64,000 nt of DNA from Epiperipatus broadwayi (taxonomy: Eukaryota; Onychophora; Udeonychophora; Euonychophora; Peripatidae): the NCBI GenBank assembly GCA_028023455.1, contig JAQFVV010013298.1, positions 64,001 through 128,000 on the forward strand. The letters are read 5' to 3'. Position 1 is the first letter of the stretch, and each line of letters starts with the position of its first letter. This document shows positions 11,660 to 21,736 of the stretch, in pieces. The position numbers were made by a program, and so were the translations under genes. The notes under the pieces are model-generated. The model was not told the origin of the DNA, did not search any database, and saw only the letters and a program-made list of their open reading frames with translations.

Positions 11660-12486
11660 GTCAGGGTAGGTTCGGACACTAGATCTAAAAATACCAACCC
11701 AAAGCTAAGCACTTAGCTAAAAGTTATCTATTGAGTGGAAAATCTGAAATTTTCAGACATCTACATGTCTTCAAACCCAGCTATCCAACTCAAATAGCTA
11801 TATGGGGCTGATAGATCTTCAGCCATACTATATATTAGTAGTCATAGCAATATAAAATTGCATAAGACTTTTGGCAGAGACTATAAATAGTCAAAATAAG
11901 TGTCATAGATCAATTCATAGATCACATACTCCTATCTCTTAAGCTTGTAAGTTATAAACAGTGAGGATTGCCAATTCCTCTAAAGCTGGCATTTATCATA
12001 AAGCTTGTAGAGGAATTGGCAATCCTCACTGTTTATAACTTACAAGCTTAAGAGATAGGGTCATGTGATCTATGAATTGATCTATGACTCTTATTTTGAC
12101 TATTTATAGTCTCTGCCAAAAGTCTTATGCAATTTTATATTGCTATGACTACTAATATATGGTATGGCTGAAGATCTATCAGCCCCATATAGCTATTTGA
12201 GTTGGATAGCTGGGTTTGAAGACATGTAGATGTCTGAAAATTTCAGATTTTCCACTCAATAGATAACTTTTAGCTAAGTGCTTAGCTTTGGGTTGGTATT
12301 TTTACTACTAATATATGGTATGGCTGAAGATCTATCAGCCCCATATAGCTATTTGAGTTCGATAGCTGGGTTTGAAGACATGTAGATGTCTGAAAATTTC
12401 AGATTTTCCACTCAATAGATAACTTTTAGCTAAGTACTTAGCTTTGGGTTGGTATTTTTAGATCTAGTGTCTGAACCTACCCTGAC

Positions 12487-12529
12487 ACCTCTCTGAGGAG
12501 TGCCAAAGCACGAAACCATGGTCAGGGGT
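12487..12529 (+). ncRNA. Type I hammerhead ribozyme, best-preserved copy
   Basis: Stem I strand ACCTCT (12487-12492), CTGAGGA (12493-12499), stem II GTGC-CAAA-GCAC with four Watson-Crick pairs (12500-12511), GAAA (12512-12515), palindromic stem III ACCATGGT (12515-12522), cleavage C at 12523, return strand AGGGGT (12524-12529). Compared with the minus-strand copy, GCAT has become GCAC, which turns a G-U pair into G-C and keeps the helix. The predicted self-cleavage lies between 12523 and 12524. The self-complementary stem III would also allow two units to pair as a dimeric ribozyme, a known feature of short-stem-III hammerheads in retroelements. Confidence 0.85.
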
Positions 12530-12920
12530 TTGGGGAGGGGTTCCTGACAGAGATATTTTAAGTGCTGGCTCTCGCTAAGCATTTATCATAAAGCTTGTAG
12601 AGGAATTGGCAATCCTCACTGTTTATAACTTACAAGTTTAAGTGATAGGGTCATGTGATCTATGAATTGATCTATGACTCTTATTTTGACTATTTATAGT
12701 CTCTGCCAAAAGTCTTATGCAATTTTATATTGCTATGACTACTAATATATGGTATGGCTGAAGATCTATCAGCCACATATAGCTATTTGAGTTGGATAGC
12801 TGGGTTTGAAGACATGTAGATGTCTGAAAATTTCAGATTTTCCACTCAATAGATAACTTTTAGCTAAGTGCTTAGCTTTGGGTTGGTATTTTTAGATCTA
12901 GTGTCTGAACCTACCCTGAC

Positions 12921-12963
12921 ACCTCTCTGAGGAATGGCAAAGCATGAAACCATGGTCAGGGGT
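12921..12963 (+). ncRNA. Type I hammerhead ribozyme, terminal copy
   Basis: ACCTCT (12921-12926), CTGAGGA (12927-12933), stem II ATG...CAT with a GCAAAG loop (12934-12945, three pairs), GAAA (12946-12949), ACCATGGT, cleavage C at 12957, and AGGGGT (12958-12963). The first pair of stem II is now A-U where the other copies have G-U or G-C, so it is still paired. The insertion ends 31 nt after this motif, followed directly by the target-site duplication. Confidence 0.8.
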
Positions 12964-13104
12964 TTGGAGAGGGGTTCCTGACAGAGTTATTTTTAGAAGA
13001 ATGTTTGTTATTAATTTAATTTATTTATTTAATTATCTATCCATCTATTTATCCTTCTATCTATTATATATACCTTTTCATCTGTCTTCATATATATTCA
13101 AATG

Positions 13105-13594
<490 letters not shown>

Positions 13595-14793
13595 ACACAT
13601 TAAACTAACTTGTATTTCTTAATGATAACTGAATATATTGTTAAATGTGGTCATTCTTAAGTCTTACTAGTATGTTAGATTTATTTGAAAATTAGATGAT
13701 GTAATCTCTTTTCTAAACACATTTTAATTTTTGAAAATTTTGAGAATCATCATTCTCCCTCTTTTTTCCTTAAAAGAAAGCTAATTAATTAAAAGTGCAG
13801 AATTGTTTTAATCTCCTCTTTTTTTTAACCTGGCTCAAAGATTTTGTTTTTCTAAAATATATCAAGTTATGCATTTGAATTGAAACTTTACTTTTGCAAT
13901 TATTTAGATTATAAAACCAGGTTTTTTTAAAACAAATATAAAAGTAAATTGAACTGATATTAAAAACAAATATATATATATATATTGAAGCAGTCAATCT
14001 TAGCTTAATATTGAGCTTCATAGTGCCATCTACTAGCCTATATTCAAACCCTATATCCCATCCTACTCCTTTTGTCATGTATATATATTTTATGTATACA
14101 TTTGAGATGCACACCTAAGTTATAAAATTTTAACGTTTCAATAACATGTATTTTTAATTATTATTAATTCTTTTTTATTAATTATTAGTAATTTTTTTAA
14201 TTAAAATACATAGGTCAGCTCAAATATATATATATAGGAGCAAAATAATACTAACAAAATATTGATTTTTTTTTTTGTAAATATTGTATTATACATCATT
14301 TTTAAACTTTTTTTTTAAAGTACTTTTTTTCCTATTAAAATGTATATTTTATAAAAAGCAAGATGGAAGATGCAACCGTTAATTGTCCAAAAATAATTAA
14401 AGGGTTGGAAAAACTATTGTTTTAATCTGGGGAACGTATTTTTAATTAAAGTTTTTACTTAAAATAAAATGGGGATTAAGATTAAAGATTTTCTATTGTT
14501 ATAAACATTTTTGTCAAATCTATTTCTAATCTGGAAATAGATTTGAATTTATTTTTGACGTTATCTAACATTGCATCTTTCAAAAACAATGGACAAAGAA
14601 ATGTAAAACTTCTGTTACATCAGAGATTAGATTTTAAGCTAAAACTAAGTAATTAAAAGCATTCCAGAAATACCTGAGCAGAGTATAAAATGGTTGGATT
14701 TTAAATCAACAACATATAGATTAGCTACTATTGAGAGAACTGTATTGTTAACATATTATATGTCACTTGAAACTTAAAATGATGTAATAGTAA

Positions 14794-14903
14794 ATCCACC
14801 ACCTTTCGACTCTGATGGGTCATTTTTCCCACTAATGTACCATCTAACTGCTGCCCTGAAAGAAAGTAAAAGCCTAAAGAAGGAGCTCTGGAGTACTAAA
14901 TAG
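14794..14903 (+). pseudogene. Short coding-like relic of unknown origin
   Basis: The plus strand encodes NPPPFDSDGSFFPLMYHL followed by a lysine-rich helix-like end, then a TAG. Beyond the stop the same frame keeps a protein-like composition for another 17 codons. GC content is higher than around it. No splice sites are convincing. It may be a remnant of a retroelement ORF or a processed gene; I do not recognise it. Confidence 0.2.
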
Positions 14904-16974
14904 AAGCTTGCTGTTACCAAGAATAATGCATTTGGATCCTCAATTTGCCATGCATGAGCCATACTTTGAAAAAGACTCTTATTAAATTTGTGCAAGGTAA
15001 CTCTTATGCTGCTATTTAAAAATAAATCTAGCCTAACTAATCTCAAATCCTGCTATCAAGATTTCTAACATATTATTCAATTTTCTCTTTTTTTAATTAA
15101 TATGTAAAATGTAATTTGCTCTGAAATGATTTCTATATATTTAATTTTCTCTCATATGCTCTCACTTTCTTTAATTTTGGTGTAGTCATTTATTTATAGT
15201 TATGTATTACTTGATTTTATATGTATATTTCAGTTATTAATATGCCAATCTCACACAATCTGAGGAGTTGAATTTCTAAAATCTTTTCTTTCTGTTTAAG
15301 TAAACCTCTGTGAATTAATATCTCCTTACAATATAATGCATTATTAATTAATACACTCGCCAGATTGTTTTACGAGACATTTTATTTATGTTTTAGTATA
15401 AAAATATATTTGTTTAATTCTGGATTTTTTACCCAGGGTGAATCCAGAACTCAAGGTAATTAACACTTTGAATCTTTATTTATTTTATAAATGTTATTCA
15501 ATTCTGAAATGGTGACCAATTATTTGTTTTCTATATAACTGCTAGTTTTTTTATTTACTCTTAAAATATCAAATACTGTACAGTACTTAAATATTCCAGT
15601 TATTATAAAATCAATGAAGGTGGGATTGATTTATTTTAAATATCAGAAAAGGAGAGGGTCAAATCTTAACATATATTTTATTAATTGAAATCTAAATCTC
15701 TCTCTATATATTCTAGTGGCATAGCATCTTATTTATATAAATTATGGCATTCAAACTAGGATCATTTATTTTAAAGCAGTAAATCTTATTCAATGTCATT
15801 AGTGACATTTACCCATACTGCTTTACTGACAGTTGGCCTTATCTTCATGATTATATATATGTGCTTCTTAATCTGGGGGTTATGACAAGTTTGAACCCAT
15901 AGATTTCATCTCAAGCCTTGTCCTGAGGATAGTTAATCTTTCCAGGAACATTTATTTCATATAAAAAAGCCTCTGGTGGGGATTCCCTAAGTCTGGCACA
16001 TGCTATGCCTATCCACTTTCTTCGTACAAAAGGCTTGCATGTGTCGATGTCCACGGCATACCTATCCACTTTTCTCTAAGCACTATCCAAGAAGGGGGTC
16101 TTAGACTTCATCTTTCATCCAGAAGCATGATTTTTCCTGTAATTTTTTGGTTATTATGTCAGCACTGCAAACTTCTTCGTAATATTATTTCTTTTGCTTC
16201 ATGACCCAGTTTTAAAGCTCTAATATTAAAATTGTGCTCTGCTTAAAATATATATTAATGCAAACTACTACTACTAGTTTTATTAATTAAATTTATTTCA
16301 GTCTTATACAATCCCACCATCATAACTTATTTCTGTATTTAAGAGTATCTATATGTCTTGGGGAAAATAAAATGTTCTTACCAGCACTAATTAAAAAAAG
16401 TTTCATTAAGTATTTTGTCATATCTCAAATATGTTTTCAAATGTATTTTATTTATTTTCACAACAGTAATGGCATGAAAATAGTTTGTATTATATCTGTA
16501 ATGTATCTTGGAATGCTCCCCGAAATAATGTTAGTAACCATGTTTCAGAACCGTATTTAAAAGCATTAACAGTAATTTTATGTAAATTCTTTTTAATAAT
16601 CGATTGGCATCTTAATATTGGACCCACCAAAGATGAGTGCTTATTTATAATATATTATTTAGCTAATAAAGAGCATATGAGAAATAATAGCATGAATGAC
16701 ACTATGTAAACATCTACCGCTTGCTCATTCATGCACATACTAATGTGTGCAGTTAATTCATATATGTAAATTAACAATTTGTCATTATATTAAACTATTT
16801 TTTTATTGTCTAACTTATTTAGTAGTTTGAATTCCTTTTTCTCCACTTCCACACATACAGCTATGCATGTATATATTTTAGTTAAGTCATAGTTGATAGA
16901 TGTCTCATTGTCTTCTCCATTCTACTAGTGTGTCAGATTTAAAATTAATTCTCATATGCCATCATTGTTATGTT

Positions 16975-17110
16975 ATCCATTAGGCGTTTGATCTGGGCTT
17001 AGAGAGTGGGTTCGAATTCAGGCTGGTCCCTGACCTAAATCTCTAGCTTGACTGGGTTTGAAGTACAGTTTGTGAGTTCCAGCTCATGTTAGATGGATAA
17101 ACATGTTTTG
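16975..17110 (+). repeat. Possible tRNA-derived SINE
   Basis: A B-box-like GGGTTCGAATTCAGG is preceded about 40 nt upstream by a weak A-box-like ATTAGGCGTTTGATCTGGG. The body continues with moderately GC-rich sequence before AT-rich DNA resumes. No clear A-tail or duplication was found, so the boundaries are uncertain. Confidence 0.3.
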
Positions 17111-17469
17111 ACTGGTACAATATATATATGTCATATAATTTATTGTTAGCCTCATAAATGTTTTATTAGAACTATATCTCAATTACAGACCACTCGAGCT
17201 ATCATATAATGTATTTCTTCATATGTGTGAGTATGATCTTTAGGATGGACCCTTATTTAAGCATGGATTATTAATCTTTATTATTATTTTTTAAATATTT
17301 ATCTTGAATGAACTGATTTGGCTTATATGACCACTAGATCAAACTTAGAATGTGACTACTCATGCTTGTTTTTTTTTTTAATTTTCAAGCTTTTATAATT
17401 TACAATTACTTATTGCTCTTCTCTTTTATTAAATTGCATTGCTGGATTATACATTAATACGTTATATAT

Positions 17470-17715
17470 TAGAGATCACAAATAAACTCTTAATAAGACT
17501 TGCAGAAAATCCCCAACCCCAGACTGGTTTCTACTACTGGCTTCTTCAGTGAGGTGCTAGGATATTCAGCATCTCACTGAGGAAGCCAGTACCAGTTTGT
17601 GTTGGGGGATATTCTGCAAAGTTTGTTAAGAGCTTATTTGCAAGCTCTACATATAACATTTATAATACAAGCTTGTTAAATTAGATCATGTGACATATGT
17701 CTTGATTTTTTTGTA
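17470..17715. mobile_element. Diverged hammerhead-family foldback
   Basis: Two inverted arms meet near 17560. Left arm: ACTCTTAATAAGACTTGCAG, CCCCAACCCCAGACTGG and CTTCTTCAGTGAGG. Right arm: the inverse, through CTCACTGAGGAAGCCAG and GTTGGGGGATATTCTGCA to GTTAAGAGCTTATTTG. Further right lie ACAAGCTTGTTAAATTAGA and TCATGTGAC, matching in order the AAGCTT and TCATGTGAT boxes downstream of the ribozyme in the 12-kb units. No target-site duplication was identified. Confidence 0.6.
17516..17555 (-). ncRNA. Degenerate hammerhead motif
   Basis: Minus strand: stem I ACCTCA (17555-17550), CTGAAGA core (17549-17543), an eleven-base stem II region AGCCAGTAGTA with little pairing, GAAA (17531-17528), ACCAGT, cleavage C at 17522, and TGGGGT returning to stem I (six pairs, one G-U). 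The core bases are present, but stem II is too weak to be confident of activity. The opposite arm has CTGAGGA at 17577-17583 but has lost GAAA. Confidence 0.5.
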
Positions 17716-18452
17716 ATATATATATAGTTCCTCAAACAGACACATGTTCTGCTTCATGGAAATACTGTGTTCTCTTTAAATAGGGTCCTGCCAAGGCTGA
17801 CATATCTCTCATATTTTCATACTCAAGTGATCTTCACTGTTGTCTTTAATATTATTGTCAGTACCTACAAATTTCCTGCTAAATAGTATAAGCTTGTTAC
17901 TGGTTATAGCAGTAGTCATTCATTCCTACTTCATATAATCTTCTGATCCAATAAAATTCCTTGATATGATCTTAACAAGGTGGGTGGAACCCATCTCTCT
18001 TTCATCATTGGATATACTCTCCTAGCACTTTTAACCATATCTTTTAATGTATTTAAAGTCTGATCTTGCAAGCATAAGTCTATGATAATTCTAAGTCAAC
18101 TGTGGTCCTCTATTATTGATTGTTATTTTAGTATAGTTAAGTAAATACTTCTATCTTAACCCTACTGGATTATTCATTAATTAATAGTCAAACCATCATA
18201 GAATGTTCATTCTGGAGATTATTAAGACATATGAAGCCTATAGTCCCTCTATTGGATGTAAATAGTGATAATTGTGATCTAATTAATTGTTAAATCTGTA
18301 AAACATGCAATATAATTTTAGGTTGAAATATAGACATCAACTTCTATTGTGCTTTATTTCTTTTATTGTTACTAATATATCTATAAACACTTATCCCACT
18401 TGCATTTGTGTCTTGTTTACAGCAGCTTTTTTTTTTTCAGTTTTAAGAGTCT

Positions 18453-18560
18453 CTTTTTTTTTTCATATGTGATAGCATCGGCCGGGACGCGAACCCACAC
18501 CCGTCTGCAACCAACTACTTGCTTGCAAGGCGGGTGCGATGACCTAATCCCCTGACTTGT
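18453..18560 (-). mobile_element. tRNA-derived SINE, type 1
   Basis: Minus-strand tRNA-like body with the anticodon-arm block CCGCCTTGCAAGCAAG, a long variable arm (GGTTGCAGACGGGTG) and the B box GGGTTCGCGTCCCGG, then GATGCTATCACATATG and an A-run (T-run at 18453-18463). The same body occurs on the plus strand at 43279. It is a short tRNA-related retroposon rather than a working tRNA gene, because the acceptor stem is imperfect and an A-tail follows directly. Confidence 0.75.
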
Positions 18561-19321
18561 GGAATATAAAAAAGGACACACATGCTAACATAAGATATGG
18601 TAGTCAGTTGGAAATTACCCTGGGGGAATAAACAATGTTTGCCTCGTATTGTTTGTGGTAATGTTTATATCAATGATACACACAGACATGCAAGTTAAAA
18701 ATCATTGGTTGGTTACAATGGTTAGTTTTGCTGACTATACAAATCTGACTGTTACAATATAATATTGACTTTTATTACATGGTAGCTGCCTTTTCACCAA
18801 CTATAATTTTTTTTTCCTTCGCTAACAATAATAAACCTTAAAAGTTACTTTTGAAACATTTTAGAAAAAAAAGTGAGGTAAAAACAGAAAAATATTTCTA
18901 ATTAACAATACAAGGATAAATATTATTCGTCAGGTGATCCTTAACATTTACTCAAATTACAGTCCTGTTTTAGTTTGGTTTTCTGGTTCACTGAAATGGT
19001 AGATAGAGTCTGTAAGTCAAGATTTATAAATCACAACTTTGGTTTTATTATTTTTAGAACCTTCTTATTAGGAACTAATGAGCAAAAAAAAATCATTGAA
19101 GCTTTTTTTTATGATTTTGTTTGATGGACATAATATTAACATTCATCTAATAAATTTAATATTTTGTAATTATTATCCTTCCTTTTATATTTCATTTAAT
19201 AAATACTATTGGAGAGCTAAACCTAAACTTGTTTCAGAAATCTATAGTTATTGATAAAATTTCCAAGCTGTATTTAGATTTGAATTTTTTTAATATAACA
19301 ATCACAAGAATAAAACAATAG

Positions 19322-19429
19322 TCAAGCATTGGTAGTCGAGAGGTCAGCGATGGCTGCTTTACAAGTAATTGTCCCGGGTTAGCGGGTTCGATTCCCGGCT
19401 GATGCTATGACGCATGAAGAAAAAAAAAG
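19322..19429 (+). mobile_element. tRNA-derived SINE, type 2
   Basis: A tRNA-like body starts AGCATTGGTAGTCGAGAGG and contains TGCTTTACAAGTAATTGTCC, then the B box GCGGGTTCGATTCCCGGC and the closing GATGCTATGACGCATG, followed by an A-rich tail. The ends AGCAT and ATGCT pair as an acceptor stem. The long variable region recalls Ser/Leu-type tRNAs. RNA polymerase III A and B boxes are visible. Confidence 0.75.
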
Positions 19430-19753
19430 AATAAAATAATACTCCAGTCAGGATATTAAAAACAATAACAATAAATAATATTTTTTTAGCAAAATCTCAG
19501 TTTGGAATATAATAGGGATTATTTTTTTTGCCCTTTATTAATTCCTTAATTACAAAAAAAATATTCAAAATACAAAAATATATATTTAAATTTCTTCTAT
19601 AAGGGCTGTATCCTGTTTGAATAAATATTTTAATGATTTATTAAATTATATATTATTATATTATTTTTAGCCAGATATATACTTTAATTAAAATCGATAT
19701 ATGAAGCATAATCATAATTGCATAGAGTAATTAATCCATTCTATTCCATACAT

Positions 19754-19862
19754 ATTTTTTTTCTTTTACTTGTGTCAAAGCATCGGCCTGGAAGCGAACC
19801 CGAAAACCCTGAACAACTGCTTGTAAGGCGGCTATGCTGACCACTCGACCACCAACGCTTGA
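19754..19862 (-). mobile_element. tRNA-derived SINE, minus strand
   Basis: Reverse-strand copy: the minus strand reads AGCGTTGGTGGTCGAGTGG, then GCCTTACAAGCAG and a degenerate B box (GGGTTCGCTTCC), closing with GATGCTTTGACAC and an A-rich tail (T-rich at 19754-19765). It is intermediate between type 1 and type 2. Confidence 0.7.
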
Positions 19863-20019
19863 TTACATAATATTTTAAATTTACTTTGTTCACATAAAAA
19901 GCCAACTAGTTGAATAAAGATAAAAGACATATGAGAGGTTGTGATTATAAGCAAATTGAGATTGCTGTTTTAGTCAGAAATGTATGTGGGGATGATTTGC
20001 TTGTGTAGTGGAGTACAGG

Positions 20020-20112
20020 TTATGTCGAGAGGTCAGCGTCAGCCGCTTTACAAGTAGTTGTCCCGGGTTAGCGGGTTCGCTTCCCGGCTGATGCTATGAC
20101 ACATGGGAAAAA
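20020..20112 (+). mobile_element. tRNA-derived SINE, type 2, 5'-diverged
   Basis: Plus-strand copy with TCGAGAGGTCAGCG, CCGCTTTACAAGTAGTTGTC, the B box GCGGGTTCGCTTCCCGGC and GATGCTATGACACATG, then an A-rich tail. The first acceptor-stem bases are lost. It is the third copy within 0.8 kb. Confidence 0.7.
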
Positions 20113-21074
20113 TATATTTAATTGAAAATGAGTTGTTAGATATGGTTTTTATTATAATTTAATCGAAAATATATTTTACATATAAATTTGAAGTAATAGT
20201 TGTTCAAATGTTTTTGCTTAATTTACGTACTCACACAAAACAAAGAGAGAGAAAGGAGCACAATATTAAGAATTGATAATAATAATACGTTTCATTATAA
20301 GGACTATTATTGCGTTTTTTTAAATATAAAAAAACAAAGATTATTACAATCTTATATATATGTGGACATACATTTTTTAAAATATTAATATATCTGTTTA
20401 AATTTAAGTAAAATAAATATAGTAAGAAAATTTATAAACATAAGACGAAAAAGTATTCAATAGTTTAAGCTATAGTTTTGTTGATAATGGAAGCAATATT
20501 TTTCTCATAAACACGTTAAATTAATGATCAATACATTTTATTATAGAGTAATTATACAGTGCATATATGTTTATATATCTAGTAAAAAGAAAATAACTGC
20601 TAATTTGACTTTTTCATTTTAATCATATCATCTGTAGTTTGATAACTTCAACAGATTTTTTGATTTGTTTTGGAGGCGTGACGACAGGTGCCATTATGAT
20701 TCAAATTGAATTATTTAAATTAAAAACCGGTTTAAAATTATTTACTAGTCTTTTTAAAAATTTGTCTGTATATTATAGCCAAATAATACTCCATTGCTTT
20801 ATTTAAATCCAAACATATATATTTGTATGTAGGAATATTTCCATTATCTAAAATTAATAGTTAAATGACTCTAAAAAAATCCAACTTTATTTAAACTTTT
20901 CAAATCTATTCTCCTGTTAATAATAACGCAAAGATTAGTACATAGATAACGTTTCATGGAATATATTTTTCTAAAACAGGCAAAACTCTCCAAACAGTAG
21001 TGCCACTCAAAGTAATCGATGGATGCCAGAAGGCTTGTGCATAAAATCCCTATCTAGTGCCTACTCATCCAATA

Positions 21075-21116
21075 TCCCCAGATTAGTTTCTGGCTTGTGG
21101 CCTTCGTCAGTGAGGA
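21075..21116 (-). ncRNA. Hammerhead-like motif, family B
   Basis: Minus strand: TCCTCA (21116-21111), core CTGACGA (21110-21104), AGGC-CACAA-GCCA region (21103-21091), GAAA (21090-21087), ACTAAT, cleavage C at 21081, and return TGGGGA (21080-21075). Stem I makes six pairs with one G-U. Stem II has three G/C pairs behind an A-A mismatch at its base. The usual GTC site is ATC here. Reduced activity is likely. Confidence 0.6.
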
Positions 21117-21548
21117 GCTTTGAATCTGAGATCACTGCATCTAGATCTTAAGATCTAATGCAACCCTCCAGCAGTCACCTTTTATCTCTATGTAACTACA
21201 AAACTATGAGAATAAAATTGAAAACATATTTTCAATCTAAGCTCAATAGCTTATATAGTCATATGGATTTCAACCCAGTTCAGTACCCATACATTTTGGT
21301 ATCTTTGGCTCTTTAACAACCATAGCCACCACTATCCTATTAGGCAGGATTGGTGTTAAACCACTAAACATCACATGATCACTATTTCTTATGCTAGCAC
21401 ATTACTGTTATTAAAACAGGCAAAACTCTCCATACAGTAGAGCCACTCAGTGGCAACCAGAGTAATCAATGGAGTGCCAACCAGAGTAATCAATGGATGC
21501 CAGAAGGTTTGTGTATAAAATCCCTATCTAGTGCCTACTCATCCAATA

Positions 21549-21586
21549 TCCCCAGACTAGTTTCTGGCTTGTGGCCTTTATCAGTG
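21549..21586 (-). ncRNA. Hammerhead-like motif with core mutation
   Basis: Same layout as the motif 474 nt to the left, with GAAA-CTAGTC and return TGGGGA intact, but the core reads CTGATAA instead of CTGATGA. The lost base is the conserved G8 that acts in catalysis, so this copy should be inactive. Confidence 0.6.
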
Positions 21587-21736
21587 AGAAGCTTTGGAGC
21601 TTCTGGCATCCATTGATTACTCTGGTTGGCACTGAGTGGCACTACTGTATGGAGAGTTTTGCCTGTTTTAATAACAATAATGTGCTAATGTAAGAAATAG
21701 TGATCATGTGATGTTTATTGGTTTAGTATATTTTTC

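Larger units (their letters stand above)
11039..12994. mobile_element. Inverted multimer of hammerhead-bearing units (retrozyme-like)
   Basis: The block contains units of about 420 nt. Copies on the minus strand run 11039-11460, 11461-11880 and a partial one to about 11985. The orientation then flips, and plus-strand copies follow to 12994. Each full unit has one hammerhead motif, and the predicted cleavage points are 421 nt (11211 to 11632) and 434 nt (12523 to 12957) apart. The perfect direct repeat AGAAGAATGTTT at 11027-11038 and 12995-13006 brackets the whole block, so it entered the genome as one piece. No ORF is present. Tandem 400-nt units with type I hammerheads and no coding capacity are the hallmark of retrozymes. 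The inverted arrangement is unusual. Movement through self-cleaved circular RNA is inferred from family knowledge, not shown. Confidence 0.85.
13595..17469. other. Mostly unique AT-rich DNA
   Basis: No gene is supported. A less AT-rich patch at about 15880-16230 looks repeat-derived: it contains CATGCTATGCCTATCCACTT and, 60 bp later, a diverged second copy. A plus-strand peptide-like relic at 14794-14903 and a tRNA-like sequence near 16975 are listed separately. The rest, including a CAGTCAATC...ACTAGCCTA patch near 14000, shows nothing I can name. Confidence 0.45.
20972..21726. mobile_element. Hammerhead-family B insertion, two units
   Basis: The block starts AAAACAGGCAAAACTCTCC and holds a full minus-strand unit, then a second, partial unit from about 21415 with the same start. 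It ends in an inverted arm, CTGTATGGAGAGTTTTGCC. The two ribozyme sites are 474 nt apart (21081 and 21555). The perfect repeat TATATTTTTC brackets the block at 20962-20971 and 21727-21736. No ORF. An internal tandem copy of the CCAGAGTAATCAATGGA block occurs at 21457-21497. Confidence 0.8.

Noticed and set aside
14774-15046. 90-codon minus-strand ORF
   Set aside because: Antisense to a more protein-like plus-strand stretch; no motif, start context or splice sites.
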